Source: Selaginella moellendorffii (lineage: Eukaryota > Streptophyta > Lycopodiopsida > Selaginellales > Selaginellaceae). From it: a DNA stretch of 64,000 bases. Numbering within the stretch: position 1 is the stretch's first letter; the number at the start of each line of letters is the position of its first letter. This document shows positions 43,426-55,673 of the stretch, piece by piece. The stretch covers positions 117,132 through 181,131 of the forward strand of contig NW_003314307.1 of NCBI RefSeq assembly GCF_000143415.4. Direction: 5' to 3'. Made by a program: the position numbers and the translations under genes. Below the pieces are notes generated by a model that did not search any database, had not been told where the DNA came from, and worked only from the letters and a program-made list of their open reading frames with translations.

Positions 43426-45554
43426 ACCAGTATAGCTGTACCCTTGGTGCTATCCATTAGGAATCACAACCAAAGGTGAGCCGCTCCTCTCAGATCCAGG
43501 TTGAAGTTACATTTCTGCACTCCAACAAGCTAGCTTGATGCAGCCTCTAACACGAGCCATGCCTCTCGAAACATCCCATACATCTAAATGGCGGTGCTTT
43601 GAGTGCCTTGATCATGGTGAATCTAGCCGCTTTTCTACACCAACTCCAAACTCTATCTAACTCAATTGCCAAAATTTCAAAAGTCAATATCCCTTTCGGG
43701 CCACATCATACAAATTACAAACTAAGGTCTAAGCTAACCAAAGTCAACTCCAACCCTTTCACTAATTTGTACTAATTTATAAAAATGGAAAGGTTTTTGA
43801 GCAAAATTATCAAGAGATTAGCTATTGGAAAAGTCTAAGAAAATTTATGGAAATTTTTCCATCCTAAAGAAAGAATGACTCTTAGTCTAAGAATATAAAC
43901 TTTTAAGACTTAACCAACTTCTTCCTATTTACAATTTCACATAGATTCACCTCAACACAAATTTTTATGACCCAACACTAGGCTTAAACATTAAACATTA
44001 TGCCCATGTTTCCAAATCTAATATCGACATTTATAAAATGCAAAATAAATATCCAAGGCTCAATCACAAAGACTACATCTTTGATTATCCACATTGCACT
44101 AATACTTTTCTTCAACTACCTTCAGGATCCAATGTGAAGCCAAAACACTAACAAAAAAAATGACATGGAAAATCAAGTTCTAAGGAAAATTCCTCATTAC
44201 TCGAAATAACAATACCACTTCCACTAACAGAAGTGCTAATAATGTCAATACCTCAACTACACACCTTTTTCATTTAACAATCTACTCCAAGTGCTAATGG
44301 ATAGACCAACAAACTATAACAAGTGAATACTATAACCCTTTCCAACACCTTATGGGCAAACTCTCAAGGAAACAAGGTACCAACATAAACTTAACATATC
44401 ATAGATCACTATTAAAAACTTAGTTAAAGCTACTACAAAGAAATTTTATAAACACATTGCTCACAATCATATAGATATAATATAAAATCACAATGACTTG
44501 ATCATCAATTGAGCAACACCATAAGTAATGCTCATGTCATTATTTTGAAGGTTTATGTGAATATCAAATGCCAACTTGATTTGATAAAATGCAACATAAA
44601 TGCCACACCTCACTAATAAAGATTTACAACACTAAAGAACACTAACTTTATTCGCAACATAGATAAGCTCATATTACTTTTTATCTGACTAAACTCAAAA
44701 CTGATCCAACACTAAGCTACTCAAAGAGCAATAGCAAGGTTCCCTGGAAAAGAATTGAGCATTGCAACCCAAGTTATGAATAGTAAGCCTAAACAAAATG
44801 GTTTAGTGCTTCATTGCTATCCATCCCACGACTCACCATTTGCAAGACTACTACAACTAACATGCATCAAGGTAGGGACTCTTGATCGTATAATATGAAC
44901 ACAAATAATGAGTTAACATCTTATTGCAAATCAAAAAAAGTAAATGATTTACATGTTTGATCCTTCATCCCTGAGGATTCTTTTTTCGGTCTCCATCTTT
45001 GACTAAAATTTAAGCTTGCTTTCGCACTGCCTTCAGTTCAATCCAAGAAAAATTTATTAGAGAGCATGGCAATGACTACTTGAACCAACAGATTAATCCC
45101 AATAGTCTTGATTGATCCACTTATAATCATACTTAAGAAGAATCTACTAGTACCATAGTAAATAGCTATAGACCAGCCTATTTACCACTCATAGTAAACC
45201 CAAAGAAGTTTTATTTTTTCCCATGGCACATAGAACAACTCATGGAACCATTGGAACAATTCATGGAACCACTAATGGGCTAATATTAATCCTACCAACT
45301 CAAAGTGTAACCTTGAGTTGCTAATATGCCTCACTCACAAGCCCAAGTGCAAACTTGTATAAGCAAAATATCTTACATCCATCTTGTGAGCCCAAGTGCA
45401 AACTCACATAATCTAGTATGAAAAGGTAACAAAAATCCATACCCAAGGAACGAATACGAAGCCTTTGCACCCAAACATATACCCACTTGAATCATCTGTG
45501 TGTGCAATGAGATTAGTTGTCCAATCTCATTGGATAGTACTCACTGAGATGTAT
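43426..45554. other. Internal remains of an old gypsy element, deleted for pol
   Basis: AT-rich with many stops. It lies between an integrase end and a primer binding site, so most of gag-pol has been lost or replaced. The last 700 bases match 60,074-60,747. Confidence 0.45.
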
Positions 45555-45566
45555 GCTCTGATACCA
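45555..45566 (-). other. Gypsy primer binding site
   Basis: On the minus strand TGGTATCAGAGC, a perfect match to the plant initiator-Met primer site, two bases from the LTR end. Confidence 0.85.
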
Positions 45567-45568
45567 AA

Positions 45569-46728
45569 TGTAGCACACGTGGTTTTCACCCTTCATCTTA
45601 TGATGATTTACCATAGGATAATCACGAAGTGGAACCTAAACCTTCATATGCCACGTGTTACATGCCACATGCCATATGCCACATGTCCAAAGAACAGTGG
45701 TGTCGAACCCAAGTTTCAAGGCTTTGGGCCATTGAATGAACAAATGGAGCCAAACTCCCAAACATAGAGCCAAAAAGCGAAGGAACTAAAGCATAGAGTA
45801 ACTCTTAAGTGTATAGCCTAAGGAGCGAAGGGACAGGAGCACAGAGTGACTTTGAGTAGTCCTAGAGTATTCAGCATCCCAATGTTACGACTAACACGCA
45901 AAACAGAGCCAAGCAGAGTTTGGTGCTATTTCAGTATATTGGTGGCCTAACATGAGGATATGGGTACTCCACCAACTAACATGGTATGGAACTTGAGCTT
46001 AGACCCAAGTCGGATGTAGAACAAGGATAGGCACGCAAATGGGAGTTAGACTATGCCTCAAGTTGGTTGGCCATGCCCAACTTACCCACTATCCCTATTA
46101 TACATTTATAACCTTCTACATCACCCCCCCCCCCCCCCCCCCCCCCTTGAGGAATGCATGCTTTGGGCTTTCACTCTTAGCCATCTTTAGTACTAGAAGT
46201 TAGTCTTTGGGACTAACTCAAAACTTACTAAATAAGGAATGTCCCTAAATTGTGAATTTGAACATGGGACGAACACCATTGTGTTTAGGACAATTTGTAA
46301 ATTTTGTAAATATGCCAAATGAGTAAATCTAGACACTTTCCATAAATAACATTTAAGACCAAATTGAGACTAACACAAAAGGTATGATAGCAAGGGTGTT
46401 TGGCAAACACGGTAAGTTATCATTTAACGAATATTGAGGGACTAATCTCAATATTGCAGAGGTTCCCAACATTAGCAAGTGCAAGCCAACAACATGAGTT
46501 TTTCATCATCATATTGAGTATGTTTGACTTAATGACAACTTAGGATTTCCTTCCTTAGTGCCCTTTTAGTCTAAGTGCACATGTGTTGACTAATTTCTTA
46601 ATTAATATGGGTGGAGACCATAAAGGGAACTAATAATACCGACCTCCTACCCTTGTGGTAGTAAAGAAAGAGTGTCCATAAGAATTAGTTAACAAGTATC
46701 TTTGATACCCGAAATCATATTCACAACA
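45569..46728 (-). mobile_element. LTR of the old gypsy family (family 3), shared by two internal regions
   Basis: 1,160 bp on the minus strand from TGTTGTGAATATG to GTGCTACA. A purine-rich tract (minus GGGGGGGAGAG) adjoins the right side, and a primer binding site adjoins the left. It therefore acts as 3' LTR for the element on the right and as 5' LTR for the element on the left. Contains the promoter-like module and a 23-C run at 46,124-46,146. Confidence 0.75.
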
Positions 46729-47336
46729 CTCTCCCCCCCTAGGGAAGATTGATGTCCTTGTTGATGTATACCCAAGTTTAGCAAACTGTCATGGAAACAA
46801 TTCCAAAAGTTAACAGAAAGCACACTATATAAGAAACACACTGACTTAAATGAGTTATGGAACGACCTTTCCTTTATGTCTAAAGATGTTAAAACTCAAA
46901 CACCCTTTGGCCATCACCGACAAGGAAATGACTAATGGAGTTAGCCACCCTTGCTGCTCTGAGTACCACTCGGCTTATAAAGGAATGATACATCCTTGCC
47001 TGCAGAGACATAGGAAGAGGGCTAGAGGCTGAATTACCCCTAAGCAAAGAAATCAACCCTATCGAGAAGATTTAGACAAGTATTATAAATGGGCAGATTA
47101 AGTTGTTTATATGACTACACCCCTTTCAAAAATGAGTCATTGAGAGAGAGGTAGGGACTTGTGATTAGTCTATAATAGTTATCCCTGGTTATGGATTGGA
47201 CCCATGCACCAAAGTGCTGAAGTCAGTCTGCCAAAACTGACCCAAGTACAAACGAATGAAAGAAACAAAACTTTGATTTATAGAAATATATTACTTTATT
47301 GATTTGCAAGATTTATTACAAGATTGACAAAAACTA
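46729..47336. other. Polypurine tract and untranslated tail of the old gypsy element
   Basis: Starts with the tract at 46,729-46,745. The rest has no frame. The end (47,150-47,336) matches 42,410-42,597. Confidence 0.5.
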
Positions 47337-48142
47337 GTCTTTATTATGATTCTCATACTCTGTGACAAGCTCACAAGCATGCGTAAGATTTCTAAGAGGC
47401 TCCCAAGTTGATTCACAAGATGGGTAACCTTTCCATTTAACTAAATATTCTTTGGTTCGACCACCACGTTGTCACGAATGTGACTTTGGGTATTGAAAAT
47501 TACCTATCGGCCAATCTTTACGGACAATCTTTCCTTACTGCCACGATGGTAGGAGGTCAGTATTGCTGGACCCTTTATTAGTCCCTCTTGTTCAAGTGTT
47601 AGTAAACTGGACTTTGCTGTACTTGGCCGGACGAGCATAAGGAAGGAATTCCTACGTGTCTATTTAACCAAGTATATTTGGCCTAGCTTTTTAGTTCTCT
47701 TTTGCTTTATCTTGCACTGTCCTACACAAGTTCTGGGAAGATAGCCACACCTCATTTCCCACTTGATAGGATACATCCCAATGATGCTAATCCTTGTCAT
47801 GTCAATACCTATCCTAAGCTTTGCTTATTGCCTTAGTAGCTCTAGACCGACATTGACATAGCTGCTCCACATAAGTCTCAACAGCCGGGACCGACACTTC
47901 GAACATTGGTTTTGGCACAACAATCTATTAAGGCACCCCACAAGCATTCCCTTGTAGCATCTCCCATGGAGAACAACCAATAGCGCTATGGAATGTGTTG
48001 TTATAATAGATTTCTGTTGTATCTAAATGCTCAACCTAGTCGCATTAGTCCACTACAACATAGTACTATAGATAATCCTCAACTTGAGCATTCACGTGTT
48101 CAATCTGCCCATTGGTTTGAGGATGATAAGCTGTACTAAAGT
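47337..48142 (-). pseudogene. Old gypsy: chromodomain and integrase fragments, with an LTR fragment inserted
   Basis: 47,337-47,468 is a partial chromodomain copy. 47,469-47,735 is a 267-bp piece of family 3 LTR (starting TGTCACGAATGTGAC, plus orientation). 47,736-48,142 continues the integrase and ends at [11 protein letters not shown], where the young element interrupts it. Confidence 0.7.
48138..48142. other. Target site duplication of the young gypsy element (left)
   Basis: TAAAG at 48,138-48,142 and again at 55,674-55,678, directly flanking the two LTR ends. Confidence 0.93.
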
Positions 48143-49289
48143 GTAAGCCACAAATTTTTCCTTTCCAATTTGCCAGCTTACCTCGTCTATCCGTCCAACA
48201 CTGCCTTGGCTTTTGCTAAGTTCCCTTGCCAAGGTTCTCGCCTATGGTACCAGCTCCTACTTGGTTTCAGCTACTCACTGCACGAGCAACAGAGTGTTAG
48301 CCATCCTTCCACGGATTCCCAAATCACTCCCAATCCCCCTCCCCGGGTTAGACTGGACTTAAGGTTCGGCTACACTCCCCGCAAGCACAAGCAGCCAAGC
48401 ACACCAAGCTTCCAGGTTCCTAACATCCCTTGGTACCACAAGACTTGATCATGGGACCCTCTAAATCCCAAGTCTTGAGTGCAACACTTGCTTCGGGACG
48501 CCGGGGCGAAACACCGTGGCCTAACGGCCCGGTATGGGTACCTCTCGCCCCCCACATCCATCCCGAAGGAAGGCCCAAGCCCCTAGGAAGGGCGAGGACC
48601 AATGAGCCGCATGGTACTCAAGTGGGGCACCACTCCACATGAGCCGGGAGCACCGCAATCGGTTTCCCTTTCGGGAGTGGGAGCTGCTCTTGAGCACTTC
48701 CTTGGATGGCCCCTCCGGCACCAGCCAAGTCCATGCTCACTCCCACCCAAGGCCCCTTAGTCCCAGTCCCAACCTCAAGTCGGTTTGGAAGCCCAACTGG
48801 AGAGTCCCTTCAAAACTGGTTCCTGGACCTCACTATCCCTACTATACTTTTGGAACCCCCTGCAGCCCCCCCCCCCTGGGGGACGCACGCTTTGGGCTTT
48901 CACCCCTTGACCCGTATTAGTATTTGGACTTAGTCTCTGGCTCGATCTTGGATCCGATTTCGGATCCGACTTCGGATTCGGTCTCGGACTCGATCGCGGA
49001 CTCGATCTCGGACCTGATCTCGGGCCCGACCTCGGACTCGACTTCGGACTCGGTCTCGGACCCGATTTCGGATCTCGGACTCCGTCTCGAACTCGGTCTC
49101 GAACTCGGACTCGAACTCGGTCCCCGAGTCGGTCTTGGACTCGATTCCGGACTCTATCTCGAACTCGGTCCTAGAGTCGGTCTTGGACTCGATCTTTGAC
49201 TTGGTCCCATCCGATGAACTCTTTGTCATTTTGGTCATGCTTTCGGGGTTCCCTTAGCCTACGACACCTCGGCGAGTTGGTTCCTTACA
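48143..49289 (-). mobile_element. 3' LTR of the young gypsy element (family 2)
   Basis: 1,147 bp. Plus-strand ends TGTAAGCC and TTCCTTACA. It differs from the LTR at 54,526-55,673 by only a handful of substitutions that I could see (for example near 48,547, 48,609, 48,944 and 49,014). Contains the promoter-like module (about 48,830-48,905) and a hexamer array (48,925-49,200). Confidence 0.93.
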
Positions 49290-49693
49290 ACTCCACCACC
49301 CATAGAAGAAGTTCGATGCCCACATCGAACGTCTCTTTTTTATCCTACGACTTGTTGACCATGTCTCCGGGGGCATCCCCCCACTTAGCGGTGTGCCTAA
49401 GTTAGCCTCCCCGGCCAAGAGCTCATGACAACGGAATATAGGTGTCCCTATACTCCACCCCTCACCACGCCCTAGTATGGGGTCGGGACTTGAACCCAGC
49501 CTTGCTTTACTAGGGGGTTGGGACTCGAACCCAACCTCCGTAGAATACGTCTACGGTTTCGACATCCCCGCAGGGAGTCGGGCGTAGCTCCCTACGCCTG
49601 GTCGACCTAGCTAACCCATGCTAATTAGCTCACCTTTGGCGCGCCTTCGGGTCCCAACATATGCCACTTGCTCAACTTTGCAAATTGATATTT
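49290..49693. other. 3' untranslated tail and polypurine tract of the young gypsy element
   Basis: On the minus strand it ends GGGTGGTGGAGT directly before the LTR. It carries two reversed T-arm-like motifs at about 49,480-49,530. No frame. Confidence 0.7.
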
Positions 49694-52600
49694 TTAATTG
49701 AACTTTGCATAAGTACATAGAGTTCTGCCTTGCAGAAATTCCTCCACTAGATCTCGCGCGTTCGCTAGGTTCTCCTCCGGTTCCCATGTTGCTTCGCAGT
49801 GTGGAAATCCTTTCCACTTCACATGGAACTCTCTCACCTCGCGTCCTTGTCGCTTGCTCTTGCGCGCATTGAGGATGGCCTCGACTTCGTATTCCTCTTC
49901 CCCTTGGATAACCTCAGGTAAAGGTCTTACTTGGTCTTTGCGAAGCGGATCCTCAAAGTACGGCTTGAGTAAGTTCACATGGAACACTGGGTGCATCTTC
50001 CCCATCTCTCGAGGAAGTCGGAGTCGGTAAGCCACTTTACCGATTCGTGCCTCAATCTCGTAAGGCCCCGCGAACCTGCTTAAGGAACTCAAGATCAATT
50101 CATTTACAGGAATACATGCATTTTTACCTTTGGGTCAACTTTCGGCTGATCCCACTTGGTAGCCTAAGGTTCTTGGTGTTCAGCCACACCTTCTCCCCAG
50201 CTTGGAACTCTACGTCCCGGCGCTTTAGGTTCGCGTACTTGGTTTGCCTTTGTTGAGCCCGTTCCAAGGAATCCCTCACTAGATTCCAAATGTTGAGTCT
50301 TTCCGCCGTGAATGCCTCCACTGCGGGTAACTCTCCATGATACTCGGCCACGCCGAGTTCCACAGGACCTTCAATAGCTCGCCCATTGATGACTTCCCAT
50401 GGACTCACCCCGATACTCGAATGTGGTGAGTTGTTATAACACATTTCCGCAAGTCCCAAATGACTTACCCAATCGGTCTGGTCTCCCGAGACATAGCATC
50501 GCAAATAATCCTCCAGCTGCCTATTCACCCTTTCCGTTTGTCCGTCTGTCAAGAAGTGTTAGGACCACCAAACTTGACTTAATACCCCATACCTGTCTGT
50601 GGGTGATAGGCTGTGCTGAATTTCAACTTGGTGCGATACTGTTCTAGGAGGGTCCTCCAGAACCTACTAGTGAAGATCTTATCTCGATCTGAGATAATCT
50701 CCTCTAGCCTTCCCCGCACTCGAACCACTTGTTCGAAGAACAGTTTCGCCACACCTTCCGCATCCACCTCCGTTGTGGTGGGTATGAAATGTGCCATCTT
50801 CGAAAATCGGTCCACCACCACGAATATCGCATCGAACCCCTCGCTTGGGGGTAGTCCCGTGATGAAGTCCATCGTGAGACATTTCCACGGACGATCTGGA
50901 ATTGGGATGCTTTGCAACAAGCCCCCACTAGCCTTAGTCACGGCTTTGACCTGCTGACATGTTGGACATGTCTTTACATAGTCTTGGACGTCCTTAGCCA
51001 TATCTGGCCAATGGTACTTCCTCTTGAGTAAGCCCATCGTCTTGGGCACTCCGCCGTGTCCCGCAAGAGGTCCGTCATGACACTCTTCTAAGGCTACCTT
51101 CCTTAGTCCACCTTCTGGAACATACACCCTCGTTTGCTTGTAATAAATGAGTCCATTGCGTTCCGCATAGCCCGTTTTCTCTTCCGTTGGCGGCTCACCT
51201 CTCTGGTGAGCTTCCCGTGCCTCCAGATTCCTCAACAACACTTCTTGTGCTAGACCATCGTTCTCATATGCTGTCCGCACATCGTCCCAGAAGGTTGCTG
51301 TTGCGCTGGAGATCGCCAACCTCAAGCTCGCTTTTCGACTTAGCGCATCTGCCACGATGTTGCTCTTCCCAGGCTTGTACAGAATCTCGCAATCAAACTC
51401 GGCCAAAGCATTGGCCCACCGACCTTGTTTCCCTCTCAGGTCGGGTTGTGACAAGAAGTGTTTCGTTGCCACATTCTCCGTGTAAACCTTGAAGTGTCTC
51501 CCAAGGTAGTGTCGCCACTCCTTGAGCGCCTTGACCACCGCAAACAATTCCTTCTCGTGGGCAAGCCACTTCCGTTGAGCCTTGTCCAGCTTCTTCGAGA
51601 AGAACGCTACTGGATGGTTGTCTTGCTTCAAAACTGCGCCTAACGCAAAGTCCAAAGCATCCGTGTCTACCTCAAAGTCCTTACCAAAGTCCGGTAATGC
51701 CAACACCGGAGCCTTCCTCAACTTCCCTTTGAGGTGGACGAATGCCGCCTCGCATTCCGCTGTCCATACCATCTTCCCTTTTCCCGTTTGATCCGTTAAG
51801 GGCAGGGCTACTCTCGAATAGTGTCTGATAAACTTTCGATAGTAGTTGCATAGCCCCAAGAACGCCCTCAACTCATGTACATTCGATGGTCGCTCCCATT
51901 CCTGGATCGCTTAGACCTTCTCCGGGTCCACCTTGAGCCCGTCCTGGCCCACCACATGCCCGAGAAACTTTACCTCTTGCTGAGCAAAGTCACATTTGCT
52001 CTCTTTAGCATACAGTTTATATTCCCTTAGTTTCTCAAACACCTTCGCCAAGTGTTCGGCATGCTCCTCTAGCGTCTCGCTATAGATCAGGATGTCGTCA
52101 ATATAGACGACCACGAAGTGATCCAGATAGGGTACAAAGATGTGGTTCATCAACGCCGAAAACGTTGCCGGCGCATTGCACAGCCCAAAGGGCATCACCA
52201 AAAACTCAAAGCTCCCATACCTCGTTCGACAGGTTGTCTTCTCGACATCTTCCTTGGCTACCCTGATCTGGTAGTATCCTGACCTTAGGTCAATCCTCGA
52301 GAAGTATTTTGCCTTTCCCAACCTATCGAAGAGGTCCTCAATCCTTGGCAACGGGTACTTGTTCTTCTTGGTATACTTGTTGAGCAACCGGTAATCTATG
52401 CACATGCGCATAGATTCATCTTTCTTTTTCACAAATAGCACCGGCGCCCCATATGGCGACTTGCTCAACCTAACATACCCTTTGCCCACCAACTCCTCTA
52501 GTTGGCACTTGAGCTCCGCAAGTTCTTTTTCGTTCAAACGATAGGGGGGACGAACCACCGCCTCAGCGCCCTCGACAAGCTCAATCTTATGTTCTATCGG

Positions 52601-54466
52601 TCGTGCGGGGGGCAACCCCGCCGGTAGCTCCTCCGGCATGGTATCCTGGAATTGGTCCAACACTCGCTGGATCACTAAAGGCACTTCTTCCGTTCTTGTC
52701 TTTTTGTCACTCTTCACCGAGAGTAAGCACAAAAAGGCTGCCTTAGTTCCTTTAGTGAGTTGTCCTCTCGTGGACACCAGGTTCAAGCATGACTCTTTGG
52801 CCTTGCTTTGCCCTACCTTTAGATCCTGGGCCTCCACCCTAGACCTTCTTCCTTGGGCATTCGCCAATACCACAAGGTTCCTACCTTGTCCATGCAGGGC
52901 TACCACGAACCGATTAAACCAATCCATTCCGAAGATCACGTCAAATCCCGCCATATCCAAGACGGTGAAATCCATGTCCACTTTCCATGTCCCCACTTCG
53001 ACTCTCGCTTGTCGAAGTACCTCATCGGTGCTTTGGCTACCCTGAACAAACTCTATAGTCCTTGGTTCGCCTAGCCGCTGCACCGTTAGTCCGGCTTGCC
53101 GGACTATGTCTGCAGCCACAAAATTATCCGAAGCACCCGTGTCAATAAGGATCTTAACAAAGCTACCTCCGAGCTTCCCTCGGAGGGCTAGTAGATGTCG
53201 CGAACGACTCTCTACCAAAGTTGCTCGTGTAATGAGTAACTTTGAGTTAGGGACTGGATCACATACCTCAGTTTGGACTTCACCCGACTTGATGGCCATA
53301 TTGGCTTTGGCCTTCTTCGGGTAGGGACATTCCCTCGAGAAGTGTCCCGCTTCGCCGCAGTTGTAGCATACGTTGTTTCCCACGCTGCTATACGACTTGA
53401 CCTTCTTATCTGTGGGTTTGTCCTTTTTCGCTTGACTCCCCCACGTACTCGCTCGCTGGCCACTGGATTTGCCTTTCCGGAACCCCGAGGACTCATTCTT
53501 AGAGAAACTCCTTTTGAATTTCCCCTTGCTATACGTTCCCCTTGGTTTGGCCCCTTTGCTAAATGTGGATCCCGACCCCGTCGTGTTCCCCTTTCGCAGG
53601 TTATCGTTGAAATGCACCTTGATGGCCGCATCCAACGCTTCCTTGTAGTTGGTCGGGTTCCACCTCATCACCTCGCCGTGAGCCCAGGTTTGCAAACCTG
53701 ATATGAAGGCATGGAACGCATCCATATCCCCCATGTCCGTGACAAGTATCCTCTTTGCCATGAACCCATTCACATATTCCTGGATGGTTCCTGTCTGTTT
53801 CAGCCTACTCAGTTCATCCCTCAGATGCAGAGTGGCATTCGGAGGAACATATGTTGCGCGGATCCTCGCCTTCATCATGTCCCAAGTGACCACCGGTCCT
53901 TCGTTGGCCTCCGTTGTTCTCCACCAAGACTTGGCATTATCTGCCAAGTATGGTTTTGCACATGGGACCTTCTCCGAGCTTGGTAACCGCAACGCTCGGA
54001 AGTAGTCCTCCATATCGTAAAACCAATCCTCCACCACCTTATAGTCATTCACTCCCTTGAAGACCGGTGGGGGCTTTGGTTTGTACTTGGGAACTGCCTG
54101 AGGGACTGATTCCACTTCGGTCTGTTCGACCTTGTCTGGTTTTGCCTCAGTCCCGGCCGAAAGATCCGCACCTTCTGCGCTGCCAGCATCCGCAGTCTTT
54201 CGCCTTTTCTTCCGCCTCTCGTCACGCTTCAGCTTGCGTACGAGAGTTTCCAGCAGGGCATTGGTCTGTGCCAACTGTCCTTCTAGCACGTCCAATCGAG
54301 CCTTGGACGACCGAACCTCGCCACCGGACTCCTGTTTGGAGGTTTCCTCACTGGAGTCCTCCTCATGCAAGGATTCCTCATCCATAGCCTCTTGTTCGAC
54401 CGGAGGCTCCAGCTCTGGCGGAGGTTCCGTCTCCGCCTGGGTTCGCTTACGCCCTGCCCTTGCCAT
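49694..54466 (-). CDS. Gag-pol of the young gypsy (chromovirus), with two short introns and one stop
   Basis: From ATG at 54,466: acidic gag, zinc knuckle [14 protein letters not shown] (about residue 365), protease [10 protein letters not shown] (about 440), RT with [22 protein letters not shown] and [11 protein letters not shown] (about 788). A TAA at 51,912-51,914 interrupts the frame; without it the frame runs on through RNase H ([13 protein letters not shown] onward) and integrase: zinc-binding H-H-C-C ([13 protein letters not shown] ... CPTCQQ), [10 protein letters not shown] and IISDRD. The frame is then broken twice by GT-AG intron-like pieces (50,546-50,592 and 50,076-50,127); splicing them restores [12 protein letters not shown] and [15 protein letters not shown] chromodomain ([21 protein letters not shown]) ends the protein. 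The sequence is fresh: only the single stop is a clear lesion. Confidence 0.92.
50076..50127 (-). other. Second intron in gypsy integrase (52 nt)
   Basis: Minus strand: CAAAG, then GTAAAA donor, TTCCTTAAGCAG acceptor, then GTTCGCGGGG. Splicing joins LTQ-R-FAGPYE in phase. It contains stops when unspliced. Confidence 0.8.
50546..50592 (-). other. First intron in gypsy integrase (47 nt)
   Basis: Minus strand: CACAGACAG, then GTATGG donor, TCCTAAC branch-like site, TTGACAG acceptor, then ACGGACAAACG. Splicing gives HPQT-D-GQTER. It lies three codons before the catalytic Glu of the DDE triad. Confidence 0.82.
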
Positions 54467-54510
54467 CTCCCAGCAATCCGCCTCTATCCTTCGCTAGAAC
54501 TGAGGAAAAG

Positions 54511-54522
54511 GCTCCGATACCA
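54511..54522 (-). other. Primer binding site of the young gypsy element
   Basis: Minus strand TGGTATCGGAGC, one change from the initiator-Met primer site, three bases from the LTR end. Confidence 0.85.
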
Positions 54523-54525
54523 AAT

Positions 54526-55673
54526 TGTAAGCCACAAATTTTTCCTTTCCAATTTGCCAGCTTACCTCGTCTATCCGTCCAACACTGCCTTGGCTTTTGC
54601 TAAGTTCCCTTGCCAAGGTTCTCGCCTATGGTACCAGCTCCTACTTGGTTTCAGCTACTCACTGCACGAGCAACAGAGTGTTAGCCATCCTTCCACGGAT
54701 TCCCAAATCACTCCCAATCCCCCTCCCCGGGTTAGACTGGACTTAAGGTTCGGCTACACTCCCCGCAAGCACAAGCAGCCAAGCACACCAAGCTTCCAGG
54801 TTCCTAACATCCCTTGGTACCACAAGACTTGATCATGGGACCCTCTAAATCCCAAGTCTTGAGTGCAACACTTGCTTCGGGACGCCGGGGCGAAACACCG
54901 TGGCCTAACGGCCCGGTATGGGTACCTCTCGCCCCCCACTTCCATCCCGAAGGAAGGCCCAAGCCCCTAGGAAGGGCGAGGACCAATGAGCCACATGGTA
55001 CTCAAGTGGGGCACCACTCCACATGAGCCGGGAGCACCGCAATCGGTTTCCCTTTCGGGAGTGGGAGCTGCTCTTGAGCACTTCCTTGGATGGCCCCTCC
55101 GGCACCAGCCAAGTCCATGCTCACTCCCACCCAAGGCCCCTTAGTCCCAGTCCCAACCTCAAGTCGGTTTGGAAGCCCAACTGGAGAGTCCCTTCAAAAC
55201 TGGTTCCTGGACCTCACTATCCCTACTATACTTTTGGAACCCCCTGCAGCCCCCCCCCCCTGGGGGACGCACGCTTTGGGCTTTCACCCCTTGACCCGTA
55301 TTAGTATTTGGACTTAGTCTCTGGCTCGATCTCGGATCCGATTTCGGATCCGACTTCGGATTCGGTCTCGGACTCGATCGCGGACTCGATCTCGGACCCG
55401 ATCTCGGGCCCGACCTCGGACTCGACTTCGGACTCGGTCTCGGACCCGATTTCGGATCTCGGACTCCGTCTCGAACTCGGTCTCGAACTCGGACTCGAAC
55501 TCGGTCCCCGAGTCGGTCTTGGACTCGATTCCGGACTCTATCTCGAACTCGGTCCTAGAGTCGGTCTTGGACTCGATCTTTGACTTGGTCCCATCCGATG
55601 AACTCTTTGTCATTTTGGTCATGCTTTCGGGGTTCCCTTAGCCTACGACACCTCGGCGAGTTGGTTCCTTACA
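54526..55673 (-). mobile_element. 5' LTR of the young gypsy element (family 2)
   Basis: 1,148 bp, almost identical to 48,143-49,289. Followed by TSD TAAAG (55,674-55,678). Hexamer array at 55,309-55,584. Near-identity of the LTRs implies a recent insertion. Confidence 0.93.

Noticed and set aside
48170-48721. Several short frames repeated at 48.2-48.9 and 54.4-55.3 kb as a duplicated gene
   Set aside because: They are the two LTRs of one element, not genes.
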